DNA of 6,460 bases from Flavobacterium psychrophilum (GTDB lineage Bacteria; Bacteroidota; Bacteroidia; Flavobacteriales; Flavobacteriaceae): contig CAMBHH010000191.1 of the NCBI GenBank assembly GCA_945866505.1, forward strand, positions 1 through 6,460. Reading direction: 5' to 3'. Positions 1 through 6,460 of the stretch are shown piece by piece. Position numbers and translations under genes: made by a program. Positions within the stretch are counted from its first letter, which is position 1. Every line of letters begins with the position of its first letter. The notes under the pieces are model-generated. The model was not told the DNA's origin, made no database searches, and was given only the letters and a program-made list of their open reading frames with translations.

Positions 1-1563
1 GTGGGCATTGTCAGTATGGGATACGAAGGTAATACTTGTAATATGCACCTGAATGATTTGGCTAAAGATGTCAAAAAAGGAGTTTGGGATGCTGATTTAG
101 TGGGATTAATTTTTAATACTATCGGAGTAAGTGATGGGATTTCAAACGGAACAGAAGGAATGCGCTTTTCATTGGTTTCACGTGACGTTATTGCTGATTC
201 TATCGAAACGGTAATGGGAGCACAGTGGTATGACGCCATGATTGCCATTCCAGGTTGCGACAAAAATATGCCAGGAGCCTTAATCGCGATGGGAAGAGTC
301 AATCGCCCAGCAATTATGGTTTATGGTGGAACAATCAACTCAGGAAGATGGAAAGGAGAGCACCTTAATATAGTATCTGCTTTTGAAGCTTTAGGAAAAA
401 AATTCAAGAATACTATTTCCGATGAAGATTTCAAAGGTGTAATCAAAAATTCTTGTCCAGGCCCAGGGGCTTGCGGCGGAATGTACACTGCAAATACTAT
501 GGCGTCAGCCATCGAAGCATTAGGGATGAGTTTACCATACAGTTCTTCAAATCCTGCTGTAAGTCAAGATAAACTAAAAGAATGCGACGATGCTGGAAAG
601 GCGATTCGTATTTTATTAGAAAGAGATATTAAGCCAAAAGATATTATGACTCGTAAGGCTTTTGAAAATGCTATTACTATTGTGGCCGTTTTAGCAGGTT
701 CAACCAATGCCGTGATGCACTTAATTGCGATGGCACATTCCGTTGACATTGAAATTACATTGGATGATTTTCAAGCTATTAGCGATAAAACTCCAGTATT
801 GGCCGATTTAAAACCTAGTGGAAAATTCATGATGGAAGATTTGCACGCCGTTGGTGGAATTCCTGCATTAATGAAATATTTATTAAGAGAAGGTTTCATT
901 CATGGAGATTGTATGACGGTAACAGGAAAAACAATTGCAGAAAATTTAGAATCTGTGCCAGATTTATATGAAGGTCAAGAGATTGTTCATGATATTAAAA
1001 ATGCATTAAAAGCTTCTGGAAACATTCAAGTGCTATACGGAAACCTAGCTTCTGAAGGTTGTGTTGCCAAAATTAGCGGAAAAGAAGGAGAATATTTTGA
1101 AGGAACCGCTGTAGTTTTCGAAAGCGAATTCGAAGTTATTCCGGGTCTTGAAAAAGGAATGATAAAACCAGGCGATGTTGTCGTCATCAGATATTGCGGA
1201 CCAAAAGGCGGACCAGGAATGCCTGAAATGCTAAAACCAACTTCAGCGATTATGGGTGCTGGTTTAGGCGACAAGGTGGCGTTAATTACCGATGGAAGAT
1301 TTTCAGGTGGTTCACACGGTTTTGTAGTTGGTCATATTACACCAGAAGCTTATGATGGTGGTGGAATTGCATTAATCGAAAATGGCGATATTATTACTAT
1401 TGATGCTGTAAAAAACACCATCAATTTAAAAATTCCTGATGCAGAATATGCCGAAAGATTGGCCAATTGGGTTCAACCTGATCTAAAAGTTAAAAAAGGA
1501 GTTTTACTCAAATATGCAAGATCGGTTTCAAGTGCATCAACTGGATGTGTAACGGATAAGTAA
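1..1563 (+). CDS. ilvD: Dihydroxy-acid dehydratase, 5'-truncated by the window edge
   Basis: This enzyme dehydrates 2,3-dihydroxy-isovalerate and 2,3-dihydroxy-3-methylvalerate to the 2-keto acids that precede valine/leucine and isoleucine. It is a cytoplasmic Fe-S and Mg2+ enzyme of the IlvD/Edd family. The 520 visible residues contain the three expected cluster cysteines: C13 (GNTCNMH), C86 ([10 protein letters not shown]) and C158 ([12 protein letters not shown]). Also visible are the likely Mg2+ ligands D45 (GVSDGISNG), D87 and the neighbouring K88, and the C-terminal [10 protein letters not shown] motif (431-440) that holds the conserved active-site serine. The first codon, GTG, is almost certainly an internal valine: family members of this type have about 557 residues, so roughly 37 N-terminal residues lie outside the window. 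The usual GGSTN motif reads AGSTN (A232-N236). It is the first visible gene of the ilvDBNC operon, 131 bases before ilvB. The TAA stop shares its last base with a heptamer repeat array. The identification is very secure. Confidence 0.97.
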   Translation: MGIVSMGYEGNTCNMHLNDLAKDVKKGVWDADLVGLIFNTIGVSDGISNGTEGMRFSLVSRDVIADSIETVMGAQWYDAMIAIPGCDKNMPGALIAMGRVNRPAIMVYGGTINSGRWKGEHLNIVSAFEALGKKFKNTISDEDFKGVIKNSCPGPGACGGMYTANTMASAIEALGMSLPYSSSNPAVSQDKLKECDDAGKAIRILLERDIKPKDIMTRKAFENAITIVAVLAGSTNAVMHLIAMAHSVDIEITLDDFQAISDKTPVLADLKPSGKFMMEDLHAVGGIPALMKYLLREGFIHGDCMTVTGKTIAENLESVPDLYEGQEIVHDIKNALKASGNIQVLYGNLASEGCVAKISGKEGEYFEGTAVVFESEFEVIPGLEKGMIKPGDVVVIRYCGPKGGPGMPEMLKPTSAIMGAGLGDKVALITDGRFSGGSHGFVVGHITPEAYDGGGIALIENGDIITIDAVKNTINLKIPDAEYAERLANWVQPDLKVKKGVLLKYARSVSSASTGCVTDK

Positions 1564-1625
1564 GATTTTAGATTTCAGATTTCAGGTTGCAGATTTCAGG
1601 TTGCAGATTGCAGATTACAGATTTA
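1563..1625. repeat. Tandem heptamer array, nine units, consensus AGRTTNC
   Basis: Nine consecutive 7-base units follow without interruption: agatttt, agatttc, agatttc, aggttgc, agatttc, aggttgc, agattgc, agattac, agattta. The first unit starts on the last A of the ilvD stop codon. Units 3-4 and 5-6 alternate aggttgc with agatttc, so part of the array also has a 14-base period. It is non-coding, since a 7-base period shifts frame, and it forms no obvious hairpin. An 18-base exact match (1574-1591 with 4045-4062) recurs after ilvN. From memory, similar agatttcag-type strings are common between genes in flavobacteria; I cannot verify that here. Confidence 0.9.
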
Positions 1626-1640
1626 AAATAATAAATAAAG

Positions 1641-1679
1641 TCACCTTAGAGCATTCTGATAGCTATCGGAATGGGGTGA
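1641..1679. repeat. Palindromic hairpin element upstream of ilvB
   Basis: A 22-base near-perfect palindrome occupies 1652-1673, with core GATAGCTATC at 1658-1667. The arms CATTC (1652-1656) and GAATG (1669-1673) flank a single T-G wobble (1657/1668). An outer five-base stem, tcacc (1641-1645) with ggtga (1675-1679), encloses it through an asymmetric internal loop. An A-rich stretch rather than a T tract follows, so it is not a standard terminator on the + strand. It lies 15 bases before the ilvB start. It may be a REP-like dispersed palindrome, an mRNA processing or stability hairpin, or a protein-binding operator; the sequence alone does not decide. Confidence 0.75.
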
Positions 1680-1694
1680 GGAAAAAAATATAAA

Positions 1695-3392
1695 ATGGAA
1701 AATAATAAAATATCGGGTGCAGAAGCCATTATAAGATGTTTGCTAGAAGAAGGCGTAGATTTGGTTTATGGATATCCTGGAGGAGCCATTATGCCAGTTT
1801 ATGATGAATTATATAAATTTAAAGATCAATTACACCACGTTTTAGTGCGACACGAACAAGGTGCTACCCACGCTGCTCAAGGGTATGCGAGAGCTACCGG
1901 AAAAGTTGGTGTTGCCATAGCCACTTCAGGTCCAGGAGCAACGAATTTGGTTACTGGAATTGCCGATGCGCAAATCGATTCTACACCGATGGTTTGTATT
2001 ACAGGTCAAGTAGGCAAACATTTATTGGGTTCTGATGCTTTTCAGGAAACAGATATTATCGGGATTTCGACACCTGTAACCAAATGGAATTATCAAATAA
2101 CCGAAGCTCACGAAATTCCTGAAATTATAGCTAAAGCTTTTTATATTGCCAAATCAGGTCGTCCTGGTCCAGTACTCATTGACATTACAAAAAATGCGCA
2201 GTTCGATCAATTGGATTTTAGTTATAAAAAATGTACCCATATTAGAAGTTACAATCCGAAACCTGTTTTAAACCTTGAAAAAGTAGCTGCAGCAGCTGAA
2301 CTAATCAATAACGCTAAAAAACCATACATCATTTTTGGTCAAGGAATTATTTTGGGTCAAGCCGAAGCCGAGTTGAAAGAACTGGTCGAAAAATCAGGAA
2401 TTCCTGCAGCTTGGACTATTTTGGGTCTTTCGGCGATGCCAACAGACCATCCATTAAATGTAGGAATGTTAGGAATGCACGGAAATTACGGTCCCAATTT
2501 ATTAACTAACGAATGCGATGTATTAATCGCACTCGGAATGCGTTTTGATGATCGAGTTACGGGAAATTTAGCCACTTATGCCAAACAAGCCAAAGTAATT
2601 CACTTCGAAATTGACCCTGCCGAAATTGATAAAAATGTAAAAACTACCGTTGCTGTTTTGGCTGATGTAAAAGAATCTTTGCAAGCCTTGATTCCACTTA
2701 TCGAAAGCAAAACTCACGAATCATGGCACAACGAATTCAAAGAATATTATAAAATAGAACTTGATGCGGTTATCAACGAAGAATTAGCGCCAACAAATGA
2801 TAAAGGAATTTCGATGGGTGAAACTATCGAAATGATTAATAAGCATTCTAACGGAAATGCTATTATAGTTTCGGATGTAGGACAGCATCAAATGTTTGCG
2901 TGTCGCTATGCCAAATTCAATTCGACCAAAAGTAATATTACCTCTGGAGGATTAGGAACAATGGGATTTTGTTTACCAGCCGCTATTGGTGCTAAAATGG
3001 GAAGACCAGATCGTGAAGTGGTGGCTATTATTGGTGATGGTGGCTTTCAAATGACGATTCAAGAATTAGGAACTATTTTTCAAACTAAAGTTCCTGTGAA
3101 AATTGTGGTACTAAATAATGAATTCTTAGGGATGGTTCGCCAATGGCAGGAATTGTTTTTTGATAGTCGATATGCTTCGACCGTAATGACGAATCCCAAT
3201 TTTATTGCTATTGCAGAAGGCTATTACATTAAAGCTAGAAAAGTTACCCAAAGAGAAGACTTAGATGCAGCTGTAGCCGAAATGCTAGCTTCGAAAGAAT
3301 CTTATTTTCTTGAAGTTTTGGTAGAAAAAGAAAACAATGTATTCCCAATGATTCCTACCGGTGCATCAGTAGCAGAAATGAGATTATCGTAA
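1695..3392 (+). CDS. ilvB: Acetohydroxyacid (acetolactate) synthase, large catalytic subunit
   Basis: This subunit condenses pyruvate with pyruvate or 2-ketobutyrate to give acetolactate or acetohydroxybutyrate, the first common step of branched-chain amino acid synthesis. At 565 residues it has the family's normal length and all three TPP-enzyme domains. The N-terminal PYR domain (about 5-170) holds YPGG (27-30), the catalytic glutamate E54 in RHEQGATHAAQGYA, SGPGATN (78-84) and DAFQETD (114-120). A central domain (about 190-330) with GMLGMHGNYG and ALGMRFDDRVTG is the region that carries the FAD-binding fold in this family. The C-terminal PP domain has GDGG (447-450), with metal ligands D448 and N475, and the conserved QW (483-484) that corresponds to the herbicide-site tryptophan of plant enzymes. 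The chosen ATG is preceded by gaggaaaaaaatataaa, an A-rich leader with only a weak, distant GAGG. The partner regulatory subunit gene follows. The TAA stop overlaps a G/C-rich repeat. Confidence 0.98.
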   Translation: MENNKISGAEAIIRCLLEEGVDLVYGYPGGAIMPVYDELYKFKDQLHHVLVRHEQGATHAAQGYARATGKVGVAIATSGPGATNLVTGIADAQIDSTPMVCITGQVGKHLLGSDAFQETDIIGISTPVTKWNYQITEAHEIPEIIAKAFYIAKSGRPGPVLIDITKNAQFDQLDFSYKKCTHIRSYNPKPVLNLEKVAAAAELINNAKKPYIIFGQGIILGQAEAELKELVEKSGIPAAWTILGLSAMPTDHPLNVGMLGMHGNYGPNLLTNECDVLIALGMRFDDRVTGNLATYAKQAKVIHFEIDPAEIDKNVKTTVAVLADVKESLQALIPLIESKTHESWHNEFKEYYKIELDAVINEELAPTNDKGISMGETIEMINKHSNGNAIIVSDVGQHQMFACRYAKFNSTKSNITSGGLGTMGFCLPAAIGAKMGRPDREVVAIIGDGGFQMTIQELGTIFQTKVPVKIVVLNNEFLGMVRQWQELFFDSRYASTVMTNPNFIAIAEGYYIKARKVTQREDLDAAVAEMLASKESYFLEVLVEKENNVFPMIPTGASVAEMRLS

Positions 3393-3513
3393 GCCCCCTA
3401 ACCCCCGAAGGGGGAACTAGGAGCTTTAATAGAAAAATAGATTATAAATTAAAAATAAACCCAAATGCCAGTTTCGGCTCCCTCCCCTTAGGGGAGGGTT
3501 GGGGAGGGGCTTA
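3390..3513. repeat. G/C-rich inverted hairpin pair filling the ilvB-ilvN gap
   Basis: The 125-base gap between ilvB and ilvN is bounded by TAAGCCCC (3390-3397) and its inverse GGGGCTTA (3506-3513). Inside each end is a strong stem-loop. The left one has ccccc (3402-3406) pairing with ggggg (3410-3414) over a GAA loop, extended by imperfect outer pairing of aagc (3391-3394) with gctt (3423-3426). The right one has ccctcccc (3480-3487) pairing perfectly with ggggaggg (3491-3498) over a TTA loop. The reverse complement of the right end resembles the left end, so the two are inverted copies of one hairpin unit, separated by about 50 A/T-rich bases. I recall such strings as frequent in flavobacterial intergenic DNA. 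There is no coding capacity. If it is mobile, it would be MITE-like; TA at both ends is compatible with a TA target duplication but cannot be told apart from the terminal repeat. Confidence 0.82.
3480..3509 (+). promoter_or_regulatory. ilvN: Possible alternative RNA hairpins around the ilvN ribosome-binding region
   Basis: One 5' arm, ccctcccc (3480-3487), can pair with either of two identical 3' arms: ggggaggg at 3491-3498 or at 3501-3508. The second arm is a purine-rich, SD-like GGGGAGGGG block ending 8 bases before the ilvN ATG at 3518. Pairing with the near arm leaves that block free, while pairing with the far arm buries it. The exclusive pairing is visible in the sequence. Any regulatory role is inference, and Bacteroidota generally depend little on SD sequences. 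Confidence 0.35.
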
Positions 3514-3517
3514 AATT

Positions 3518-4042
3518 ATGGAAGAAAATAAAATATTCACTATTTCTGTTTACTCAGAAAACAACGTTGGCTTATTGAATAGAATTTCAGGGATTTTCTT
3601 GAAACGCCATATCAATGTATTGAGTCTAAATGTATCCGAATCGGAAATCGAAAACGTCTCCCGATTTATCATTGTGGTAAAAACTTCAGAAAAATGGGTG
3701 CAAAATATTGTAGGTCAAATCGAAAAACAAATCGAAGTCATCAAAGCTTTTTATCATATTGACGAAGAAACCATTTTCTTGGAAAGCGCCATATTCAAAA
3801 TTGATTCCAGCTTATTATTCGACGAAAGACAAATTCAAAACATCATCAAAGAAAGTCATTCTGAAATTGTGACGGTTTCAAGAGACTTTTTTGTGATTTC
3901 AAAATCAGGAAAACGTGCCGATATTAACGATTTGTACAACAAATTAAAGCCTTTCGGAATTATGCAATTTGTGCGTTCTGGACGAATTTCGGTTTCCAAA
4001 GAGAAAATGGAAGTAACGACTTTATTAGAAGAACTAAAATAG
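3518..4042 (+). CDS. ilvN: Acetohydroxyacid synthase, small regulatory subunit
   Basis: This subunit binds the large subunit IlvB, stimulates it and makes it sensitive to feedback by valine or other branched-chain amino acids. The 174 residues are slightly longer than E. coli IlvH (163). An N-terminal ACT domain (about 6-78) contains SENNVGLLNRISGIF and HINVLSLNVSES. N15, G18 and N33 line up with E. coli IlvH N11, G14 and N29 in the effector-binding region, so the valine site looks intact. A C-terminal small-subunit domain (about 82-165) ends with the conserved RSG (153-155) in FVRSGRISVSKE. It starts 125 bases after ilvB, immediately downstream of the G/C-rich hairpin element whose GGGGAGGGG block sits in SD position. 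Its TAG stop overlaps the second heptamer array. The symbol ilvH would serve equally well. The product call is firm. Confidence 0.95.
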   Translation: MEENKIFTISVYSENNVGLLNRISGIFLKRHINVLSLNVSESEIENVSRFIIVVKTSEKWVQNIVGQIEKQIEVIKAFYHIDEETIFLESAIFKIDSSLLFDERQIQNIIKESHSEIVTVSRDFFVISKSGKRADINDLYNKLKPFGIMQFVRSGRISVSKEKMEVTTLLEELK

Positions 4043-4061
4043 GGTTCAGATTTCAGGTTGC
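4041..4061. repeat. Short second heptamer array after ilvN
   Basis: Three units of the same 7-base family follow the ilvN stop codon: agggttc, agatttc, aggttgc. The AG of the TAG stop forms the start of the first unit. An 18-base exact match links 4045-4062 to 1574-1591 in the longer array after ilvD. The array then gives way to A/T-rich sequence leading into ilvC. Confidence 0.75.
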
Positions 4062-4111
4062 ATTAGATAAAACTTAAAATTATAAATCATTCAATTATTA
4101 AATATTAAAAA

Positions 4112-5581
4112 ATGGCAAATTATTTCAATTCATTACCACTTAGAGAACAATTAGACCAATTAGGCGTTTGCGAATTCATGGATAAATCCGAATTTACAGA
4201 TGGTATAGAGGCCCTTAAAGGCAAAAAAGTAGTTATTGTAGGTTGCGGAGCTCAAGGTTTAAACCAAGGATTAAATATGAGAGATTCAGGTTTAGACATT
4301 TCGTATGCCTTGCGTGCTGAAGCAATTGCAGAGAAAAGAGCTTCTTTTACCAATGCTTCCGACAATGGTTTTACTGTGGGTACTTACGAAGAATTAATTC
4401 CAACAGCCGATTTGGTTTGTAACTTAACGCCAGACAAACAACATACCGCAGTAGTTACATCGATTATGCCTTTAATGAAACAAGGTTCAACATTGGCCTA
4501 TTCTCACGGTTTTAACATCGTTGAAGAAGGAATGCAAATTCGTAAAGACATCACCGTAATTATGTGTGCTCCAAAATGCCCTGGAACAGAAGTACGTGAA
4601 GAATACAAAAGAGGTTTTGGTGTACCAACCTTAATTGCAGTTCACCCAGAAAATGATCCAAACGGATTTGGTTTAGACCAAGCCAAAGCCTATGCAGTAG
4701 CTACAGGTGGCGATAGAGCAGGAGTGTTGCTTTCCTCTTTTGTTGCCGAAGTAAAATCAGATTTAATGGGAGAACAAACCATCCTTTGCGGAATGTTGCA
4801 AACAGGATCTATCTTGTGTTTCGACAAAATGATTGAAAAAGGAATCGATGCTGCGTATGCTTCAAAACTCATTCAATACGGTTGGGAAACCATCACCGAA
4901 GCTTTGAAACACGGAGGAATCACCAATATGATGGATCGTTTGAACAATCCTTCTAAAATTGAAGCTTTTGAATTAGCGGAAGAATTGAAAGATATTATGC
5001 GTCCGTTGTTCCAAAAGCACCAAGACGATATTATTTCTGGAGAATTCTCTAAAAATATGATGATTGACTGGGCCAACAATGATGCTAATTTATTGACTTG
5101 GAGAGCCGCAACTGGAGAAACCAATTTCGAAAAAACAGCACCAACCGAAGCAGCAATCTCTGAACAAGAATATTTCGACAACGGTGTTTTGATGGTAGCA
5201 ATGGTAAAAGCAGGAGTAGAGTTAGCTTTCGAAACGATGACCGAATCAGGTATTATCGAAGAATCGGCTTACTACGAATCATTACACGAATTGCCTTTGA
5301 TTGCAAACACCATCGCCAGAAAAAAACTATTCGAAATGAACCGAGTAATTTCAGATACTGCCGAATATGGTTGTTATTTATTCGATCACGCTTGCAAACC
5401 TTTGTTGGCTGATTTTATGCAAACCATCGAAACCAACGTAATCGGTACTCCATTCGCCACTTCAAACCAAGTAGATAATGCCGTTTTGATTGCTGTAAAC
5501 AGAGAAATCCGTGAGCATTTAATCGAAGAAGTAGGAGCAGAGTTGAGAGAATCGATGACTGCAATGAAAAGAATAGGCTAG
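4112..5581 (+). CDS. ilvC: Ketol-acid reductoisomerase, class II (long form)
   Basis: The enzyme isomerises and reduces 2-acetolactate and 2-aceto-2-hydroxybutyrate to the dihydroxy acids used by IlvD, with NADPH and Mg2+. The 489 residues place it in the long class II form, with a duplicated C-terminal knotted domain, like E. coli IlvC (491). The Rossmann motif is G44-C-G46-A-Q-G49. R68, R76 and S78, which bind the NADPH 2'-phosphate in E. coli, fall at the same numbers, as do catalytic H132 (SHGFN), Mg2+ ligands D217, E221, E389 and E393, and S414. The N-terminus [14 protein letters not shown] mirrors MANYFNTLNLRQQL of the E. coli protein, which fixes the start. The ATG follows an A/T-rich leader without an SD, typical of Bacteroidota. 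Two in-frame TAG codons end it (5579-5584). It is the last gene of the operon, 69 bases after ilvN, and is followed by a strong terminator. Function is very secure. Confidence 0.98.
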   Translation: MANYFNSLPLREQLDQLGVCEFMDKSEFTDGIEALKGKKVVIVGCGAQGLNQGLNMRDSGLDISYALRAEAIAEKRASFTNASDNGFTVGTYEELIPTADLVCNLTPDKQHTAVVTSIMPLMKQGSTLAYSHGFNIVEEGMQIRKDITVIMCAPKCPGTEVREEYKRGFGVPTLIAVHPENDPNGFGLDQAKAYAVATGGDRAGVLLSSFVAEVKSDLMGEQTILCGMLQTGSILCFDKMIEKGIDAAYASKLIQYGWETITEALKHGGITNMMDRLNNPSKIEAFELAEELKDIMRPLFQKHQDDIISGEFSKNMMIDWANNDANLLTWRAATGETNFEKTAPTEAAISEQEYFDNGVLMVAMVKAGVELAFETMTESGIIEESAYYESLHELPLIANTIARKKLFEMNRVISDTAEYGCYLFDHACKPLLADFMQTIETNVIGTPFATSNQVDNAVLIAVNREIREHLIEEVGAELRESMTAMKRIG

Positions 5582-5604
5582 TAGTTCTAGTTCTTATAAA
5601 TAAT

Positions 5605-5639
5605 AAAAAGCGAAATAGAATTTTCTATTTCGCTTTTTT
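5605..5639 (+). terminator. Intrinsic terminator of the ilvDBNC operon
   Basis: A perfect inverted repeat pairs 5605-5620 (aaaaagcgaaatagaa) with 5623-5638 (ttctatttcgcttttt), giving about 15 base pairs with a realistic four-base loop. It ends in an uninterrupted run of six T followed by gtttt. It lies 24 bases after the ilvC stop. The A run on the left arm would give a T tract on the other strand too, so it could act in both directions, although both neighbouring genes run on +. It separates ilvC from the sulfatase gene. Confidence 0.92.
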
Positions 5640-5706
5640 GTTTTATTTTAACACCTAGATTGAATCCTTGAAACGTATTGTTTATAGCACCTTTAAATAC
5701 CACAAA

Positions 5707-6460
5707 ATGAGAAACTATTTTCTAAAAATTTACGCACCATTCTACAGTTTATTCTTGTTGTTAAATTCGTTTTCAACTACAGTTGTTGCTCAAGAAATTA
5801 AAAAACCAAATGTAATCATTATTATTACCGACGACCAAGGCTACGGCGATTTGGCTTGTAATGGCAACCCAATCATCAAAACGCCGGCCTTAGATAAGTT
5901 GTACCAGCAGTCGATACGATTGACAGATTTTCACGTGAGTCCTACCTGTGCTCCCAGTCGTTCGGGATTGATGACAGGTCGTTACGCCAATAGGGTAGGA
6001 GTCTGGCACACTGTCGGTGGTCTGTCCATTCTTCGTAAAGACGAAGTTACAATGGCAAATGTTTTTCAAAACAATGGCTATGAAACTGCAATGTTTGGCA
6101 AATGGCATCTAGGCGATACCTATCCAGCACGACCTCAAGACAAAGGGTTTGCCTATACTTTTATGCACGTGGGCGGTGCTGTTGGACAAACACCCGATTA
6201 TTGGGGCAACGATTATTTTGACGATACGTATTTAGAAAACGGAATCCCCAAAAAAGTAAATGGCTATTGCACCGATGTTTGGTTCGACAAAGCCATCAAG
6301 TATATTGAAACCAACAAAAACAAGCCTTTCTTTTGTTATATCTCTACCAATGCGCCTCACGAACCTTATAACGTTCCTAAAAAATATTTCAACAAATACA
6401 AACAAAGCGATATTCCCGACCAAATGAAACGGTTTTATGGGATGATTACTAATGTGGACG
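5707..6460 (+). CDS. Secreted family S1 sulfatase (arylsulfatase-like), 3'-truncated by the window edge
   Basis: This is a formylglycine-dependent sulfatase of the alkaline-phosphatase superfamily, expected to cleave sulfate esters, probably from polysaccharides, in the periplasm or outside the cell. The visible 251 codons start at the ATG of MRNYFLKIYAPFYSLFLL. Residues 1-28 look like a Sec signal peptide: early R and K, a hydrophobic stretch, and a VVA|QE cleavage site. There is no lipobox cysteine. Next come the metal-binding NVIIIITDDQGYGDL (D42, D43) and the sulfatase signature CAPSRSGLMTGR (81-92), whose C81 would be converted to formylglycine. GKWHLG (K132, H134), the segment VGQTPDYWGNDYFDDTY and NAPHEP (H218) follow. 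All expected active-site residues of the N-terminal half are present. Family members usually have 450-600 residues, so roughly half is missing. It lies 125 bases after ilvC, beyond the terminator, so it is probably its own transcription unit. The substrate cannot be told from this fragment. Confidence 0.93.
   Translation, partial: MRNYFLKIYAPFYSLFLLLNSFSTTVVAQEIKKPNVIIIITDDQGYGDLACNGNPIIKTPALDKLYQQSIRLTDFHVSPTCAPSRSGLMTGRYANRVGVWHTVGGLSILRKDEVTMANVFQNNGYETAMFGKWHLGDTYPARPQDKGFAYTFMHVGGAVGQTPDYWGNDYFDDTYLENGIPKKVNGYCTDVWFDKAIKYIETNKNKPFFCYISTNAPHEPYNVPKKYFNKYKQSDIPDQMKRFYGMITNVD

Noticed and set aside
1..3. GTG at the very start of the window as the ilvD start codon
   Set aside because: It fits as an internal valine before [15 protein letters not shown], and about 37 residues of the family's N-terminus would otherwise be missing. 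It is an edge effect.
1026..1274. Minus-strand open frames inside ilvD, ilvC and the sulfatase gene
   Set aside because: They lie wholly opposite well-identified genes, resemble no protein I recognise and follow the codon pattern of the opposite strand.
1563..1625. Heptamer array as a CRISPR array
   Set aside because: The units are contiguous, only seven bases long and have no spacers; no cas gene is in the window.
1564..1694. Leader peptide and attenuator upstream of ilvB
   Set aside because: No short frame rich in Leu, Val or Ile codons is present, and the palindrome is not followed by a T tract.
3402..3414. The ccccc-GAA-ggggg hairpin after ilvB as a terminator
   Set aside because: No T run follows it, and stopping there would cut off ilvN and ilvC in the same operon.
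4043..4111. Separate promoter for ilvC in the ilvN-ilvC gap
   Set aside because: The gap is A/T-rich but contains no TAnnTTTG-like box; read-through from upstream is simpler.
5582..5593. Direct repeat tagttc-tagttc after the ilvC stop codon
   Set aside because: Only two six-base copies are present, which is easily chance in A/T-rich sequence.
5641..5706. Flavobacterial-type promoter (TTG, then TAnnTTTG) for the sulfatase gene
   Set aside because: TTG triplets occur at 5660-5662 and 5668-5670, but no good TAnnTTTG box follows at the expected distance, so no promoter can be supported.

Overview
This is an A+T-rich window from a member of the Bacteroidota, most likely a Flavobacterium-like species. 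The reasons are the form of the IlvD protein (GNTCNMH / [10 protein letters not shown] / GACGG cysteine motifs), A/T-rich sequence instead of clear Shine-Dalgarno sites before most genes, several short intergenic repeat types that resemble ones I recall from flavobacterial genomes, and a secreted formylglycine-type sulfatase. The genus is an inference; no rRNA or other marker gene is present.

Positions 1-5581 hold a co-directional branched-chain amino acid operon, ilvD-ilvB-ilvN-ilvC, all on the + strand. ilvD is cut by the left window edge and lacks its first roughly 37 codons. IlvB and IlvN form acetohydroxyacid synthase (catalytic and valine-sensing subunits). IlvC reduces and isomerises the product, and IlvD dehydrates it to the 2-keto acids that become valine, leucine and isoleucine. 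Neither the transaminase gene (ilvE) nor threonine deaminase (ilvA) lies in the window. A strong intrinsic terminator (5605-5639) closes the operon.

The spaces between the operon genes are 131, 125 and 69 bases, unusually roomy for one operon, and every one carries repeat sequence. After ilvD there are nine tandem heptamers (1563-1625) and then a hairpin-forming palindrome (1641-1679). Between ilvB and ilvN an inverted pair of G/C-rich hairpins (3390-3513) almost fills the gap. After ilvN there is a short second copy of the heptamer array (4041-4061). All three genes end inside the first bases of a repeat. These are the least ordinary features of the window.

After the terminator, a new + strand gene starts at 5707 and runs off the right edge. 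It encodes a signal-peptide-bearing, Cys-type family S1 sulfatase, which points to scavenging of sulfated polysaccharide and is functionally unrelated to the ilv operon.

I see no defence system, mobile-element gene, CRISPR array, tRNA or rRNA, and no convincing new multi-gene system. The coding content is ordinary; the intergenic repeats are what deserve a second look.
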